A stretch of 64,000 bases of DNA from Advenella mimigardefordensis DPN7 (GCF_000521505.1 NZ_CP003915.1:620001-684000); one strand, 5' to 3'; shown: positions 8,458-17,724, counted from the stretch's first letter. Numbers and translations are program-made. The notes: generated from the sequence alone by a model not told the origin.

Positions 8458-9480
8458 TTAGTCACAGAACGCGGCGGCAATGCGTGCCGTGAGCGGCTCC
8501 AGCGTTTGTAGCAAGTGCGCAAACAATGCTTCGCGCTCCCGGAACAACTGGTGCGCGTGGTCCAGGCTGATCAGTGCGAATGCAAGGCGCTCGCCGGGTA
8601 AGCAGCGCGCCAGCACAGGCAGGTCAACGCTGGCGACATTGGCGATCTTGGGATAACCGCCTGTGGTTTGCCTGTCTGCCATCAGAATAATCGGCTGGCC
8701 GTCGGGCGGCACCTGAACGGTGCCAAATGCAGTGGGTTCAGAAAGAATCTGCAAGCCTGCTTCTGGTTCCAGAGAGGGGCCGTCCAGACGATAACCCATC
8801 CGATCCGAATGTGCGGTAATGGTATAGGGTGAATTCAGAAACAGGTCTTGCTGCCGTGTACCGAATACCGTCCAGTGCACTCCCCGTATGACCCGGATAT
8901 GCTGCCGCGCCGCCAGCCCGAGTCCTGCCGGCAGATAGATCCGAAAGTCGTCCAGAAAGTGGGCCAGTGCGTTTACCGCTGATGCATTGATATTGCGGTT
9001 AAGCGTGAGCCTGTCGTCTTTGGCCAGGGCGCGTCCCTGGATACCGCCCATGCGGCTTTTGAGGTCAGTGCTGGCGCTTTCCATGCTGGTGGTCAGTTGC
9101 ACGCCGCCGGCAATGGCCAGGCTGGCCCGTGCAGAACCGTGAGGCTGACCATCAGGCATGGGAGCCGCACTGATCTCCAGCACCTGACCGGCACGAATCA
9201 GGTGCGGGCGGTTGAGCGCCAGCGGTTGCCGGTCGCAGCGCAGGATGAAAGGGGCGCCGCACACTGCGATGCAGGCATCCTTGTGGAACCTGATCTGCGG
9301 GCCGGACAGTGTCATTTCCAGTACGGGCAGAGGCGTGCGATTGCCCACCAGCGCGTTGGCCAGCCGGTAGGCAACCTGATCCATCACGCCACAGACCGGC
9401 GCGCCGTAGGCCTGATAGCCATGCCGTCCGGCATCCTGAAACAGGGACAGGGGCCCGGGTTTGATCACCTGCAGACTCAT
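8458..9480 (-). CDS. pxpC: 5-oxoprolinase subunit C (biotin-dependent carboxyltransferase-like, KipA family)
   Basis: The 340-residue protein begins with VIKPGPLSLFQDAGRHGYQAYG, the hallmark of the AHS2/KipA carboxyltransferase-like family. It keeps the GVMDQVAYRLANALVGN region and the C-terminal MADRQTTGGYPKIA motif. Together with PxpB it forms the kinase/hydrolase part of the prokaryotic 5-oxoprolinase. It starts 9 bp after the pxpB stop. Length is usual for the family (about 310-340). Homologues annotated as urea amidolyase or allophanate hydrolase subunit 2 share this fold, but the neighbouring PxpA settles the assignment. Confidence 0.92.
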   Translation of the reverse strand: MSLQVIKPGPLSLFQDAGRHGYQAYGAPVCGVMDQVAYRLANALVGNRTPLPVLEMTLSGPQIRFHKDACIAVCGAPFILRCDRQPLALNRPHLIRAGQVLEISAAPMPDGQPHGSARASLAIAGGVQLTTSMESASTDLKSRMGGIQGRALAKDDRLTLNRNINASAVNALAHFLDDFRIYLPAGLGLAARQHIRVIRGVHWTVFGTRQQDLFLNSPYTITAHSDRMGYRLDGPSLEPEAGLQILSEPTAFGTVQVPPDGQPIILMADRQTTGGYPKIANVASVDLPVLARCLPGERLAFALISLDHAHQLFREREALFAHLLQTLEPLTARIAAAFCD

Positions 9481-9489
9481 GTTCTCACC

Positions 9490-10269
9490 TTAACGCGTGG
9501 CATATTGTTGTGCCTTGATCTGTTCATAGTGTTCGCGGCTGATCGCGTCGAACTGCACCTGATCGCCCGGGGCATAGATCGCATAGGGCGGCGTATTCGG
9601 GTCAAACAGGCGTAACGGCGTTGCACCAACAATATTCCATCCGCCCGGCGAGTCGTTGGGATAAATAACGGTCTGACGGTTGGCGATGGCAACCGAGCCG
9701 GCCGGCAGATGCTGGCGTGGCGTACCGCGCCGGCCAATGGCAAGCCGGCTGTCAGACAAACCCATATAAGCCATGCCGGGCGCAAAGCCGAGCATGAACA
9801 CGCGCACCGGATCTGCGGTGTGCAATTGAATCACTTCATCTACCGTCAGATTGCAATGCTTTGCGATGTCGGCCAGATCAATGCCCAGGTCCGGGTCATA
9901 GCAGACCGGGATACGGATCAGGCGGGTGGCCTCGGTGACGTCTGAACCTTCTGTGCTTTCGCTAAGGGCGTCGGTGGCTTGCGCTTGTTGTAAGGCCAGT
10001 GGCGCCAGCGTTGCGGTCAGCATGTCGATCAGTGTTTTGCGCGCCGGCGGGTTCGGATAAAAGGGATGCAGATACACCCCCAGCGTGGTGAAGGTGGGAA
10101 CCAGATCGCTGATATAGGGCAGGTCGGCATTGTGAATGAGTTCAGCGGCCTGGCGCGCTCTTGCGTTGATGGCCGGATCAATGCTGTCACCGAAACGGAT
10201 AATCAGGCAATGATCTCCTTCAGAGGTAAAGGTCCAGGGAGCGCTGGAGTTGGCCGGATGTGAACTCAT
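9490..10269 (-). CDS. pxpB: 5-oxoprolinase subunit B (KipI/AHS1 family)
   Basis: The product, about 259 residues from ATG 10269, has the AHS1/KipI pattern: LIIRFGDSIDPAIN near the N-terminus, FTTLGVYL, the FMLGFAPGMAYMG loop and QTVIYPNDSPGGWNIVG. It pairs with PxpC. The frame continues upstream to a TTG at 10335, but those residues look unrelated to the family and neither start has a strong ribosome site. It is the first gene of the leftward pxpB-pxpC-pxpA set. No operator was recognised in the 180 bp between it and phoR. Confidence 0.9.
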   Translation of the reverse strand: MSSHPANSSAPWTFTSEGDHCLIIRFGDSIDPAINARARQAAELIHNADLPYISDLVPTFTTLGVYLHPFYPNPPARKTLIDMLTATLAPLALQQAQATDALSESTEGSDVTEATRLIRIPVCYDPDLGIDLADIAKHCNLTVDEVIQLHTADPVRVFMLGFAPGMAYMGLSDSRLAIGRRGTPRQHLPAGSVAIANRQTVIYPNDSPGGWNIVGATPLRLFDPNTPPYAIYAPGDQVQFDAISREHYEQIKAQQYATR

Positions 10270-10448
10270 GCGATGTGCAAATGCTGTCGGAGAAACGGGA
10301 CGTGCTAACCAGTGTGCAGTACAGTTTATCAGCAATCGGAAAGATGCGACGATGGCTAGGGGTAAAACCTGAGGCCGGTCTATAAGTCGTTGTGTTTAGG
10401 TTGGGGTGCGCACACCTGCATGCAGTCTACGTTAACCGCCGGCAATAA

Positions 10449-11789
10449 TCAGGCGCCCGCAACCTCAGCCGTTTCAGCACTATTGTCTCTTTGCTCGTAT
10501 ACCACGGCTTCGGCCGGGAACACGATTTTGAAGGTGCTGCCCTTGTTGATTTCGCTATCTACGACCAGTTTGGCATTGTGCCGAATAACGATGTGCTTGG
10601 TGATTGCCAGACCCAGGCCGGTGCCGCCGGACGCGCGGGAACGACTTTTGTCGACGCGGTAAAAGCGTTCGGTAATGCGGGGGATGTCTTTCTTTTCAAT
10701 GCCCAGGCCGGTGTCGGTGACGCTGAAGATGGCTTCGCCATGGTCGTTGCGATCCCAGCGTATGGTGATTTTGCCACCTTCCGGGGTATAGCGTACGGCG
10801 TTGGTCAGCAGGTTGGTGACCGCAGAGGATAGCTCGTTCATTTGTCCGACAACGGCCAGCGCAGGATCCACAGAGAATTCGAAGGCGTGCGATTCGCGCG
10901 AGATCGATTGAGCCTGTACCGCAGCCTTATCGATAATGGGGGCCAATTGCACGATGGTGCCGTCGACAATTTCGGTCGATTCCAGCGTGGACAAGGTAAG
11001 CAGGTCGGCCACAATGGCCAGCATCCGTTGCGCCTGTTCGTGCATCAACTCTTCGTATTGCTTGCGCTGCTCTTTGGTGAGTGCTTCATGCGGCAGGTCG
11101 CGCAGGGTTTCAAGAAAGCCGATCAATACGGTGAGCGGGGTACGGATTTCGTGTGAGACGTTGGCCACAAAATCCCGCTGTGTGGTTTGCAGTTTTTCCA
11201 GTTGCGTGATGTCCTGGCAAAGCAGCAGGTATCCCTCGTTGGAGTGCTGGGTCAGCTGAAACTGCAGGGAACATACCTGCCCGCCGATTTCCCTGCGTGT
11301 GCGCAAGGGGCGACTCCATTGCCGGCTTTGGGCGTAATCAAAGAACTCGGGCAGGCGAATAATGTTGAAAATGTTGTAGCCCTTGTCTTTTTCGTAGAGC
11401 AGGTCCAGCAAGCGCTGGGATTGGGCATTACACCATTCGATCTGAAAGGATTTATCCAGCGTGACGGCCGCCGCGGGAAGCGCCTGGGCCGCCGACAGGA
11501 CGTTATTGGTTAGTTCGCGCAGCGCAACGTATTCGTTCTGACGACTACGTACATACTTATAGATGGGGGTGACGATTTCGTCATAGCTGCCCAGATCAGG
11601 AGGAGGCGCCGCGGTTGGCTGAGCGGACCATTTGAGCGTTTGCTGATGGTGGCGCTGGTGGCGAACCAGATAGAACAGGCCGCAAAGTGCCAGAAACACA
11701 ATGCCGCTCACGCTACCCAGAAGCCATTGAATGCCCAGTGCCAGTGCGATGGCGACGACATAGGCGATCAGGAACGTAGAGCGAGGCAT
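10449..11789 (-). CDS. phoR: Phosphate-regulon sensor histidine kinase PhoR
   Basis: The 446-residue membrane kinase has two N-terminal hydrophobic segments (about residues 5-42), a PAS-like region (about 95-195), and a HisKA box FVANVSHEIRTPLT with the phospho-acceptor at H213. It also has an ATPase domain with N-box NLLTNAVRYTP, G1 DTGLGI and G2 GGTGLGLAI. The short periplasmic part and cytoplasmic PAS are typical of PhoR, which senses phosphate limitation through the Pst system and phosphorylates PhoB. It lies 126 bp downstream of phoB. No pst or phoU genes are in the window. Confidence 0.92.
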   Translation of the reverse strand: MPRSTFLIAYVVAIALALGIQWLLGSVSGIVFLALCGLFYLVRHQRHHQQTLKWSAQPTAAPPPDLGSYDEIVTPIYKYVRSRQNEYVALRELTNNVLSAAQALPAAAVTLDKSFQIEWCNAQSQRLLDLLYEKDKGYNIFNIIRLPEFFDYAQSRQWSRPLRTRREIGGQVCSLQFQLTQHSNEGYLLLCQDITQLEKLQTTQRDFVANVSHEIRTPLTVLIGFLETLRDLPHEALTKEQRKQYEELMHEQAQRMLAIVADLLTLSTLESTEIVDGTIVQLAPIIDKAAVQAQSISRESHAFEFSVDPALAVVGQMNELSSAVTNLLTNAVRYTPEGGKITIRWDRNDHGEAIFSVTDTGLGIEKKDIPRITERFYRVDKSRSRASGGTGLGLAITKHIVIRHNAKLVVDSEINKGSTFKIVFPAEAVVYEQRDNSAETAEVAGA

Positions 11790-11915
11790 GATGAATTCTC
11801 TTCCAGAAAGGTCTGGCTCACACCGCCGGAGTCAGGGAAATCGGGTCAATCCACATAAAAAAACCAGCGTTGCGGCAGACCAGAATAATACCAGTGCTTT
11901 GAGTCAGATAGATGA

Positions 11916-12611
11916 TCAGGCCGGCAGTTTTGAGGTAAAACGATACCCGCTTCCGCGTACCGTTTCAACCAGATTATGATGATTGCTGGGCTCCAGCGCC
12001 TTGCGCAGGCGACGGATATGTACATCTACGGTGCGTTCTTCCAGAAAAACGTGATCGCCCCAAACCTGATCGAGCAACTGGCCCCGGGTAAATACCCGCT
12101 CCGGGTGTGTCATGAAAAAATGCAGCAGGCGAAACTCGGTGGGGCCCAGTGGCAGGTTGGAGCCATTGCCCGTAATGCGATGCGAGACCGGATCCAGTTT
12201 GAGGCCGGATATCTCGATTTCATCGTCGGTCAACTGCGGCGCGCGGCGGCGCAGTACGGCTTTGATACGCGCCATCAGTTCTTTGGGAGAAAAGGGCTTG
12301 GTAATGTAATCGTCGGCGCCGCTTTCCAGTCCTTCTACTTTATCTGCTTCGGAACTCTTGGCGGTGAGCATGATAATAGGGATGTCGCGGGTGCGCTCGC
12401 TGCTGCGCAGATTGCGCGCCAGATTCAGGCCAGTAGAGCCAGGCAGCATCCAGTCCAGCAGAATCAGATCGGGCAATTCTGCGTTGATCAGCACCTTTGC
12501 CTGTTCGGCATCCAGTGCGCGCAACACTTTGTGGCCGGCAAAGGACAGGTTGACTGATATAAGCTCTTGAATTGCGGGTTCGTCTTCGACGACGAGAATT
12601 GTGCTGGCCAT
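11916..12611 (-). CDS. phoB: Phosphate-regulon response regulator PhoB
   Basis: The 231-residue OmpR-type regulator has an N-terminal receiver with acidic pair E9/D10, phospho-acceptor D53 in LLDWMLPGS, the Thr of MLTAK and Lys of ITKPF. The C-terminal winged helix carries VFTRGQLLDQVWGD and RTVDVHIRRLRKAL. The sequence is very close to PhoB: the WMLP motif and the VETVRGSGYRF ending are characteristic. It activates Pho-box promoters when phosphate is scarce. Candidate sites lie in its own upstream region and upstream of phnC in this window. Confidence 0.94.
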   Translation of the reverse strand: MASTILVVEDEPAIQELISVNLSFAGHKVLRALDAEQAKVLINAELPDLILLDWMLPGSTGLNLARNLRSSERTRDIPIIMLTAKSSEADKVEGLESGADDYITKPFSPKELMARIKAVLRRRAPQLTDDEIEISGLKLDPVSHRITGNGSNLPLGPTEFRLLHFFMTHPERVFTRGQLLDQVWGDHVFLEERTVDVHIRRLRKALEPSNHHNLVETVRGSGYRFTSKLPA

Positions 12612-12628
12612 AATGAAGTAAAATTAAA

Positions 12629-12706
12629 AAGTCATTTGATTGACATTAACCGGAAATACTAGACTAGTCTCAATGGTATTGCCTGATTGTGTCATGTTTG
12701 TGACAT
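12629..12706. promoter_or_regulatory. Candidate Pho-box repeats between phoB and ubiE
   Basis: Two 7-4-7 direct-repeat elements resemble the Pho box (consensus CTGTCAT spaced by 4 bp). They are AAGTCAT-ttga-TTGACAT at 12629-12646 and GTGTCAT-gttt-GTGACAT at 12689-12706. The second also reads as an imperfect palindrome. Autoregulation of phoB by PhoB is known in other bacteria. Here the match is moderate and the strand orientation is not ideal for phoB. Confidence 0.35.
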
Positions 12707-12732
12707 CCTGCCTACTTTCTTAAAGATTGCAT

Positions 12733-13500
12733 ATGAATTCAGAACGCCCCACGCCAGCCGGGCAATCCGGTACCACGCATTTCGGTTTTCGCACTGTCGA
12801 TGAACAGGAAAAGGCCGGAAAAGTGGCGGAAGTATTTCATTCTGTGGCGCAACGCTACGATGTCATGAATGATTTGATGTCCGGCGGCATGCACCGTCTC
12901 TGGAAAAGTTTCACTATTGGCCGTGCAAATGTGCGGCCGGGTATGCGGGTGCTTGATATTGCCGGTGGTACCGGTGATCTGGCTCTGGCATTTGCGGCTA
13001 AGGTAGGGCCAACCGGGCAGGTATGGCATACCGATATCAATTCGTCCATGCTGCAGGTCGGGCGCGATCGTCTGATCGATAAAGGCGTGTTGTTGCCCAC
13101 GGTTGTGTGTGACGCCGAGCATCTGCCTTTCCCCGATGAATTTTTTGATGTAGTCACCGTTGCCTTTGGCCTGCGCAATATGACACACAAAGACCAGGCC
13201 CTGCAGCAGATGCAGCGGGTGCTCAAGCCCGGTGGCAAGCTGCTGGTACTGGAGTTTTCGCGCGTTGCGGCACCGCTTGCGCCGGCCTATGACTGGTATT
13301 CGTTCAAGATTCTTCCCTGGCTTGGCAAAAAAGTCGCGAATGATGAAGACAGTTATCGCTATCTGGCCGAATCCATTCGCATGCATCCAGACCAGGAAAC
13401 ACTGGCGCAAATGATGCGTGATGCCGGCCTGCCGCGTGTCAATTATTTCAATCTGACCGCTGGCGTCGTGGCATTGCACGAGGGCGTCAAGCTGTTCTGA
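12733..13500 (+). CDS. ubiE: Ubiquinone/menaquinone C-methyltransferase UbiE
   Basis: The 255-residue SAM-dependent methyltransferase begins with [17 protein letters not shown], followed by [17 protein letters not shown] (ubiE signature 1). It also has the SAM-binding loop [12 protein letters not shown] and the second signature [13 protein letters not shown]. It methylates the demethoxyubiquinol ring (and demethylmenaquinone where present). ATG 12733 was preferred over TTG 12727. It heads a rightward group with a Tim44-like gene; ubiJ and ubiB lie 5 kb farther on, beyond an ABC transporter cluster. Confidence 0.95.
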   Translation: MNSERPTPAGQSGTTHFGFRTVDEQEKAGKVAEVFHSVAQRYDVMNDLMSGGMHRLWKSFTIGRANVRPGMRVLDIAGGTGDLALAFAAKVGPTGQVWHTDINSSMLQVGRDRLIDKGVLLPTVVCDAEHLPFPDEFFDVVTVAFGLRNMTHKDQALQQMQRVLKPGGKLLVLEFSRVAAPLAPAYDWYSFKILPWLGKKVANDEDSYRYLAESIRMHPDQETLAQMMRDAGLPRVNYFNLTAGVVALHEGVKLF

Positions 13501-13676
13501 CTGTTCTCTCTATCCGGCTTCCCGGGGTGATGCCCCGTACGGGCGTGCTGTTCGGGCAGGCCAGCTTGTCGTTTCCGGCCATTACAAAGTAACTTGCATA
13601 AATATTCAGGTTTTTGTAAGATTGAATTGTTTGCTAATTAATTCATTGTGGGGTAATCCCACCGGAGCAATAATCA

Positions 13677-14663
13677 ATGTTCAAGAAGTGGTCTAAATTT
13701 CTCGCCGCTGCGATGATCGTGGTGTCATCTGTAAGCATGCTGGCCGTGACCCATGATGCTGAAGCCCGCCGGATGGGTGGTGGCAGCAGTTTTGGCCGCC
13801 AGTCTTCCAATATCATGAAGAACCGTGCTCCAGCGGCACAAACACCCAATGCGGTTAACCGTAGTTCAGCGGCGCCAGCCGGTGCAGCTGCCAATGCGGG
13901 CGCTGCCGCACAGCGTAGCGGTTTTTCCCGTTTTCTGGGCCCTATCGCCGGCATAGCTGCGGGCCTGGGCATTGCCGCGCTGCTCTCCAGCCTGGGGCTG
14001 GGTGGCGCCATGCTTGAATTCCTGTCCAGTGCACTGCTTATTGCCATCGTGATTTTTGGCGTCATGTTCATTGTACGTCGTTTGCGTGGTGGTCAGGCAC
14101 GTCCGGCTTTCCAGGGTGCGTCGCCCATGCAGCGCCAGTCCAATGAGCCGGCTCAGGGGTCACGTCATCAGTATACAGGGCAGGGCACGACCGGCGGCGC
14201 ACAGCAGCAGAACGGCCTGTCTGCCACAGATTTTTCCGGCAATGCGCAGGCAGCGGCCGAACCGGCAGACAAAAGCTGGTTTATCCCTGGCGATTTTGAT
14301 ACGCCGGCCTTTCTGCAAACCGCCAAAAAGCAGTTCGTTACCATTCAGGGCTTGTGGGACAAGGGCGACATAGAGGAACTCAAGAACTATCTGACCGAAG
14401 ATCTGGTGGCAGAACTGTCTCCGCAAATTACCAGCCGTGCAGGACAAAGCCGAACCGAAGTGGTGCTGCTTAACGCAGAACTGCTGGGTATTGAACAGGT
14501 TCAGGATGGCCATCTGGCTTCGGTGCGCTTTTCCGGCATGTTGCGTGAAGATGCGCAGGAAGCTGCCTTCCGTTTTGAGGAAGTGTGGAACCTGTACAAA
14601 GAGAACAATTCCGGCTGGCTGCTGGCAGGTATTCAGCAGATTCCGGTGGAAAACGCTTCCTGA
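13677..14663 (+). CDS. Tim44-like domain membrane protein
   Basis: The 328-residue product starts with a signal or anchor segment (about residues 8-30). A region with RRMGGGSSFGRQS and Ala/Pro-rich linkers follows, then two adjacent hydrophobic helices (about 82-128). The C-terminal Tim44-like domain (about 205-325) has FLQTAKKQFVTIQGLWDKGDIEELKNYLTED. Such proteins are widespread beside ubiE/ubiB in betaproteobacteria; their function is unknown. The C-terminal fold resembles the membrane-binding domain of mitochondrial Tim44. It sits 176 bp after ubiE and ends at a strong terminator. Confidence 0.85.
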   Translation: MFKKWSKFLAAAMIVVSSVSMLAVTHDAEARRMGGGSSFGRQSSNIMKNRAPAAQTPNAVNRSSAAPAGAAANAGAAAQRSGFSRFLGPIAGIAAGLGIAALLSSLGLGGAMLEFLSSALLIAIVIFGVMFIVRRLRGGQARPAFQGASPMQRQSNEPAQGSRHQYTGQGTTGGAQQQNGLSATDFSGNAQAAAEPADKSWFIPGDFDTPAFLQTAKKQFVTIQGLWDKGDIEELKNYLTEDLVAELSPQITSRAGQSRTEVVLLNAELLGIEQVQDGHLASVRFSGMLREDAQEAAFRFEEVWNLYKENNSGWLLAGIQQIPVENAS

Positions 14664-14713
14664 CGGTATTGTCTAACCACTGCCGACGCTGGTCGTTATT
14701 ATCAGCCGGCTTT

Positions 14714-14753
14714 CAGGGCGTGATCGTGCATTCATGATCACGCCCTGTTATTT
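14714..14753 (+). terminator. Rho-independent terminator after the Tim44-like gene
   Basis: Perfect 12-bp arms CAGGGCGTGATC (14714-14725) and GATCACGCCCTG (14736-14747) enclose a 10-bp loop and are followed by TTATTT. This separates the ubiE/Tim44 unit from the ABC transporter genes downstream. Confidence 0.8.
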
Positions 14754-14912
14754 ATGGCAGGCTAAACACTTGCGCTGGTATATGTCTGGCTAACGGCCGC
14801 TTATGACTTCCGCTTATTATTAATAACTAATAGATATATAAAAATAAATACTAATTATTTTTTCTCTTAAGAAGATTTGGTTATAGTATCAAATCGTATA
14901 GGGAAAAATACC

Positions 14913-15689
14913 GTGAATCTTAGCTTCAACAATGTTTACAAGCAGTTCGGTTCGCTGTCGGTTGTTGAAAATTTCAGCGCCGACTTTCGCTCAGGTGAGA
15001 TTGTTGCCCTGGTAGGGCCCTCTGGCTCAGGCAAGTCCACTCTATTGCATATGGCCGCCGGTCTGGAGAGCACGAGTGCCGGTCAGATCGCTACGGATTT
15101 GCAGCCTGTGACACGGCCGGATCCCAGTCGCACACTGGTATTTCAGGAACACGCTCTCTATCCGTGGCTCACGCTCAAACAGAACGTTGCCATGGCACTG
15201 GAGTTCCAGCAGGTGGCCCGCAAGCAGGCTTATGAGCGTGCGGTAACATGGCTGCAGCGCGTGGGTCTGGATGGCTTCGAAAATTATTATCCACACCAGG
15301 TATCCGGGGGTATGCGTCAGCGTGCAGCGCTGGCTCGCGCCTTTATTGCCCAGCCTGAAGTGCTGTTGCTGGACGAGCCCTTCGGCGCGCTGGATGCACT
15401 AACGCGCCTTAGCCTTCAGGATGTGCTGCTTGATCTGGTAGAGCAGGCCAAGCCTACCGTGTTGCTGGTGACACACGATGTGGATGAGGCTCTGTTCCTG
15501 GCTGACCAGGTATTGGTGTTCAGCGCCAGACCCGCCACGGTACTCAAAGAGTTTAATCTGAGCCACCGGGAACGCTCGCACGATCTGTCTGATCTGGCCG
15601 CAGAAAAACGGGAAATTCTCAGCCTGCTGGGTATTGCTGTCACCCATGAAAGCAAACCGACTGCGAAGCCGGTTGAATTGGCTGCCTGA
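14913..15689 (+). CDS. ABC transporter ATP-binding protein, SsuB/TauB type
   Basis: About 258 residues from GTG 14913 form a complete ABC ATPase: Walker A GPSGSGKST, Q-loop FQEHALYPWL, signature VSGGMRQRAALARA, Walker B VLLLDEPFGALD and H-loop VTHDVDEA. The FGALDALTR sequence and length are typical of the nitrate/sulfonate/taurine importer ATPases. The GTG has AGGGA upstream; a TTG at 14877 gives a longer, unsupported N-terminus. It lies upstream of a matching binding protein and permease. The substrate cannot be told from sequence; aliphatic sulfonates are likely. Confidence 0.85.
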   Translation: MNLSFNNVYKQFGSLSVVENFSADFRSGEIVALVGPSGSGKSTLLHMAAGLESTSAGQIATDLQPVTRPDPSRTLVFQEHALYPWLTLKQNVAMALEFQQVARKQAYERAVTWLQRVGLDGFENYYPHQVSGGMRQRAALARAFIAQPEVLLLDEPFGALDALTRLSLQDVLLDLVEQAKPTVLLVTHDVDEALFLADQVLVFSARPATVLKEFNLSHRERSHDLSDLAAEKREILSLLGIAVTHESKPTAKPVELAA

Positions 15690-15710
15690 GTGTGACGTTC
15701 ACGATAGCGG

Positions 15711-15728
15711 GCCGGTGTCGGCTTTTTT
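15711..15728 (+). terminator. Short hairpin with T6 run after the SsuB-type gene
   Basis: GCCG-gtgt-CGGC (15711-15722) is followed at once by six T residues. The stem is only 4 bp, so termination would be partial at best. It could reduce read-through from the ATPase gene into the binding-protein gene. Confidence 0.3.
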
Positions 15729-15796
15729 GATGACTCATTGTCGCCGTATATCCGGTATATCAGTTACCGTTGTCCGTCACCTTTGCGTGAAACGCT

Positions 15797-15828
15797 GTAT
15801 CACTATTGTCGTATCACTGCTGTGATAC
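15797..15828. promoter_or_regulatory. GTATCAC repeat cluster upstream of the binding-protein gene
   Basis: GTATCAC occurs at 15797-15803 and again at 15811-15817 in the same orientation. Its reverse complement GTGATAC lies at 15822-15828, giving a perfect 7-bp inverted repeat with a 4-bp spacer. The element sits about 95 bp before the SsuA-type start and could be an operator or an mRNA hairpin. No matching regulator was identified. Confidence 0.35.
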
Positions 15829-15923
15829 TCAGGCAGAACCAGACAGAATGATCTGCGCCCCGCTTGCAGGCAGGTATGTAAGTCAATAACAAAAATCAGT
15901 CACAATTTAAGAGAGAGTCAAAG

Positions 15924-16922
15924 ATGAATATTCGTAAATGGACCGCCCTGCCTCTGGTGGCCTCGCTGTTATTTTCCGGTGCAGCCATGGCGGCCGACAA
16001 GTTGAAGGTTGGCTACCTGCGGGTGATGGACGATGCGCAGGCGATTGTGGCGCACGAGGGTGAGTTCTATAAGAAACAGGGCCTGGACGCTGATCTGATG
16101 GAGTTCAAGTCGGGCACCGATCTGATCAAAGCCATCGTGGGCGGGCAGGTTGATATGGGCGTGCTTGGCTTTACCAATGCCATCGCCTGGGCTTCTCGTG
16201 GCGCAGACCTGAAGGTGGTGGCCGGTGCGCAGCGTGGCTACCATTCGCTGGTGGTGCGTGATGACGCCGGTATTAATGCTTTGGCTGATCTGAAAGGAAA
16301 AACACTGGCTTCGCAAAGCCAGGGCAGCACGGCCGATACCGTTTTGCGTGGTGTGGTATTCAAGCAGGCAGGCCTGGCAGAAGGTGATGTCAGCGTCATG
16401 GGTGTGAGCCCGGCCGTCGCCGTACAGTCACTGGTGGGTAATCGCGTGAATGCGGCGTTTCTTTTTGAGCCGTATGATCGGATTGCACAACTGGTTGCCC
16501 CGGTCAAACAGATCTATGAAGTGGGTCAAAGCTGGCCTTTCCCCTGCATGGTTGTGATTACCTCCGGCAAAGTACTGGAATCCCGCAAGGATGATATCTG
16601 GAAGGCGCTGGATGCCCAGCAGCAGGCCATTGAACTGCTTGAAAAGCAACCGGCTCAGGCATCGAAACTGATCGCCAGTTACTTTATCGCCGAGCCCACT
16701 CTCAAAACGCTTAAACAGGGTGATCTACCGCGTGAAACGGTGATTGAAGACGCGATCAAAACGCAGGAATTTACGCCTTCCGTGACCGACAAGGATATTG
16801 AACGGATGACTGAACTGGCTCGCATCATGGAGCGTGACGGTTCCCTGAAAACCAAAGATGGTCAGCCATTTGACGTGAATACCGTGCTGGATCTTGAATG
16901 GCAGAAGGCACGTAAACTGTGA
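15924..16922 (+). CDS. ABC transporter substrate-binding protein, SsuA/TauA (NMT1-like) type
   Basis: The 332-residue product has a signal peptide of about 23 residues (cleavage near AMAA-DKL). The periplasmic-binding fold that follows starts KLKVGYLRVMDDAQAIVAHEGEFYK. The DMGVLGFTNAIAWASRGADLKVVAG block and LKGKTLASQSQGST are usual for sulfonate, taurine or nitrate receptors. It delivers substrate to the permease encoded immediately downstream (GTGA overlap). AGAGAG before the ATG gives a good ribosome site. The ligand is uncertain. Confidence 0.85.
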   Translation: MNIRKWTALPLVASLLFSGAAMAADKLKVGYLRVMDDAQAIVAHEGEFYKKQGLDADLMEFKSGTDLIKAIVGGQVDMGVLGFTNAIAWASRGADLKVVAGAQRGYHSLVVRDDAGINALADLKGKTLASQSQGSTADTVLRGVVFKQAGLAEGDVSVMGVSPAVAVQSLVGNRVNAAFLFEPYDRIAQLVAPVKQIYEVGQSWPFPCMVVITSGKVLESRKDDIWKALDAQQQAIELLEKQPAQASKLIASYFIAEPTLKTLKQGDLPRETVIEDAIKTQEFTPSVTDKDIERMTELARIMERDGSLKTKDGQPFDVNTVLDLEWQKARKL

Positions 16923-17692
16923 GCAATAGTACCCGGATCGGCGGCTATAAGAAGCCGCTGGCGGTGGTCTTGGCCATCGCTTTCATTCTGCTGGTCTGGC
17001 AACTGGTTGCACTGACCCTGCCAGACTTTCTCATGCCCGGTATTTTACCGGTGCTTGAGCGTTTGTCCGACAGTATTCGCAGCGGTGAGTTTTATACGGG
17101 CCTCGCCGGCTCGCTGGCGCGTCTTGGTTCGGGCTATGGCATTGCGTTAATTTGCGGCATTGCCTTTGGCCTGCTGGCGGCCAGTCTGAATTTCTTTCGC
17201 GAAGTGTTGCGTAATGTGATTGTGATTCTGCAGTCGCTGCCCAGTATTGCCTGGGTGCCGCTGTTTCTGATCGTCTGGGGTTTTGGGAACAAACCGATGA
17301 TCGTTGTGGTGGCGCTGGCTGCGTTTTTTCCGGCAGCGCTCAGCGTGATGAATGCCACCGAATCGGTGCACAAGGTGCATATTTCTGCGGCGCGCGTCAT
17401 GGGCGCCAGCCGCTGGGGCCTGGTAAGACGCGTCTATCTGCCGGCCGTGATGCCAGAACTGATTACCGGTGCGCAACTGGCCTTTGGTAATGCATGGCGC
17501 GCCCTGATTTCCGTGGAAATGCTGGTCGACTTTGGCAAGGGCCTGGGTCGTTCGCTGAGCTTTTCCGGCGACACCGGCGATATGACAGGTGTTATGGCCA
17601 ATATTCTGGTCATTGCGGTTCTGGCCGCACTGATCGATCAGCTGATCCTGGAACGTATCAAGCACCGCCTGCTGCGCTACCAATACGTCTGA
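16919..17692 (+). CDS. ABC transporter permease, SsuC/TauC type
   Basis: The 257-residue inner-membrane protein has about six hydrophobic segments. It carries the binding-protein-dependent permease motif around ISAARVMGASRWGLVRRVYLP (EAA-type loop), plus ALISVEMLVDFGKGLGRSLSFSGD near the end. The GTG start overlaps the previous stop by 4 bp, so it is coupled to the binding protein. With the ATPase at 14913 it completes a sulfonate/nitrate-type importer. Confidence 0.86.
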   Translation: MSNSTRIGGYKKPLAVVLAIAFILLVWQLVALTLPDFLMPGILPVLERLSDSIRSGEFYTGLAGSLARLGSGYGIALICGIAFGLLAASLNFFREVLRNVIVILQSLPSIAWVPLFLIVWGFGNKPMIVVVALAAFFPAALSVMNATESVHKVHISAARVMGASRWGLVRRVYLPAVMPELITGAQLAFGNAWRALISVEMLVDFGKGLGRSLSFSGDTGDMTGVMANILVIAVLAALIDQLILERIKHRLLRYQYV

Positions 17693-17724
17693 TTCACGCA
17701 AGACCCTTATCCTCTATCCTGTGA

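Noticed and set aside
12739..13479. Long minus-strand frame opposite ubiE
   Set aside because: It is antisense to UbiE; no recognisable motifs.
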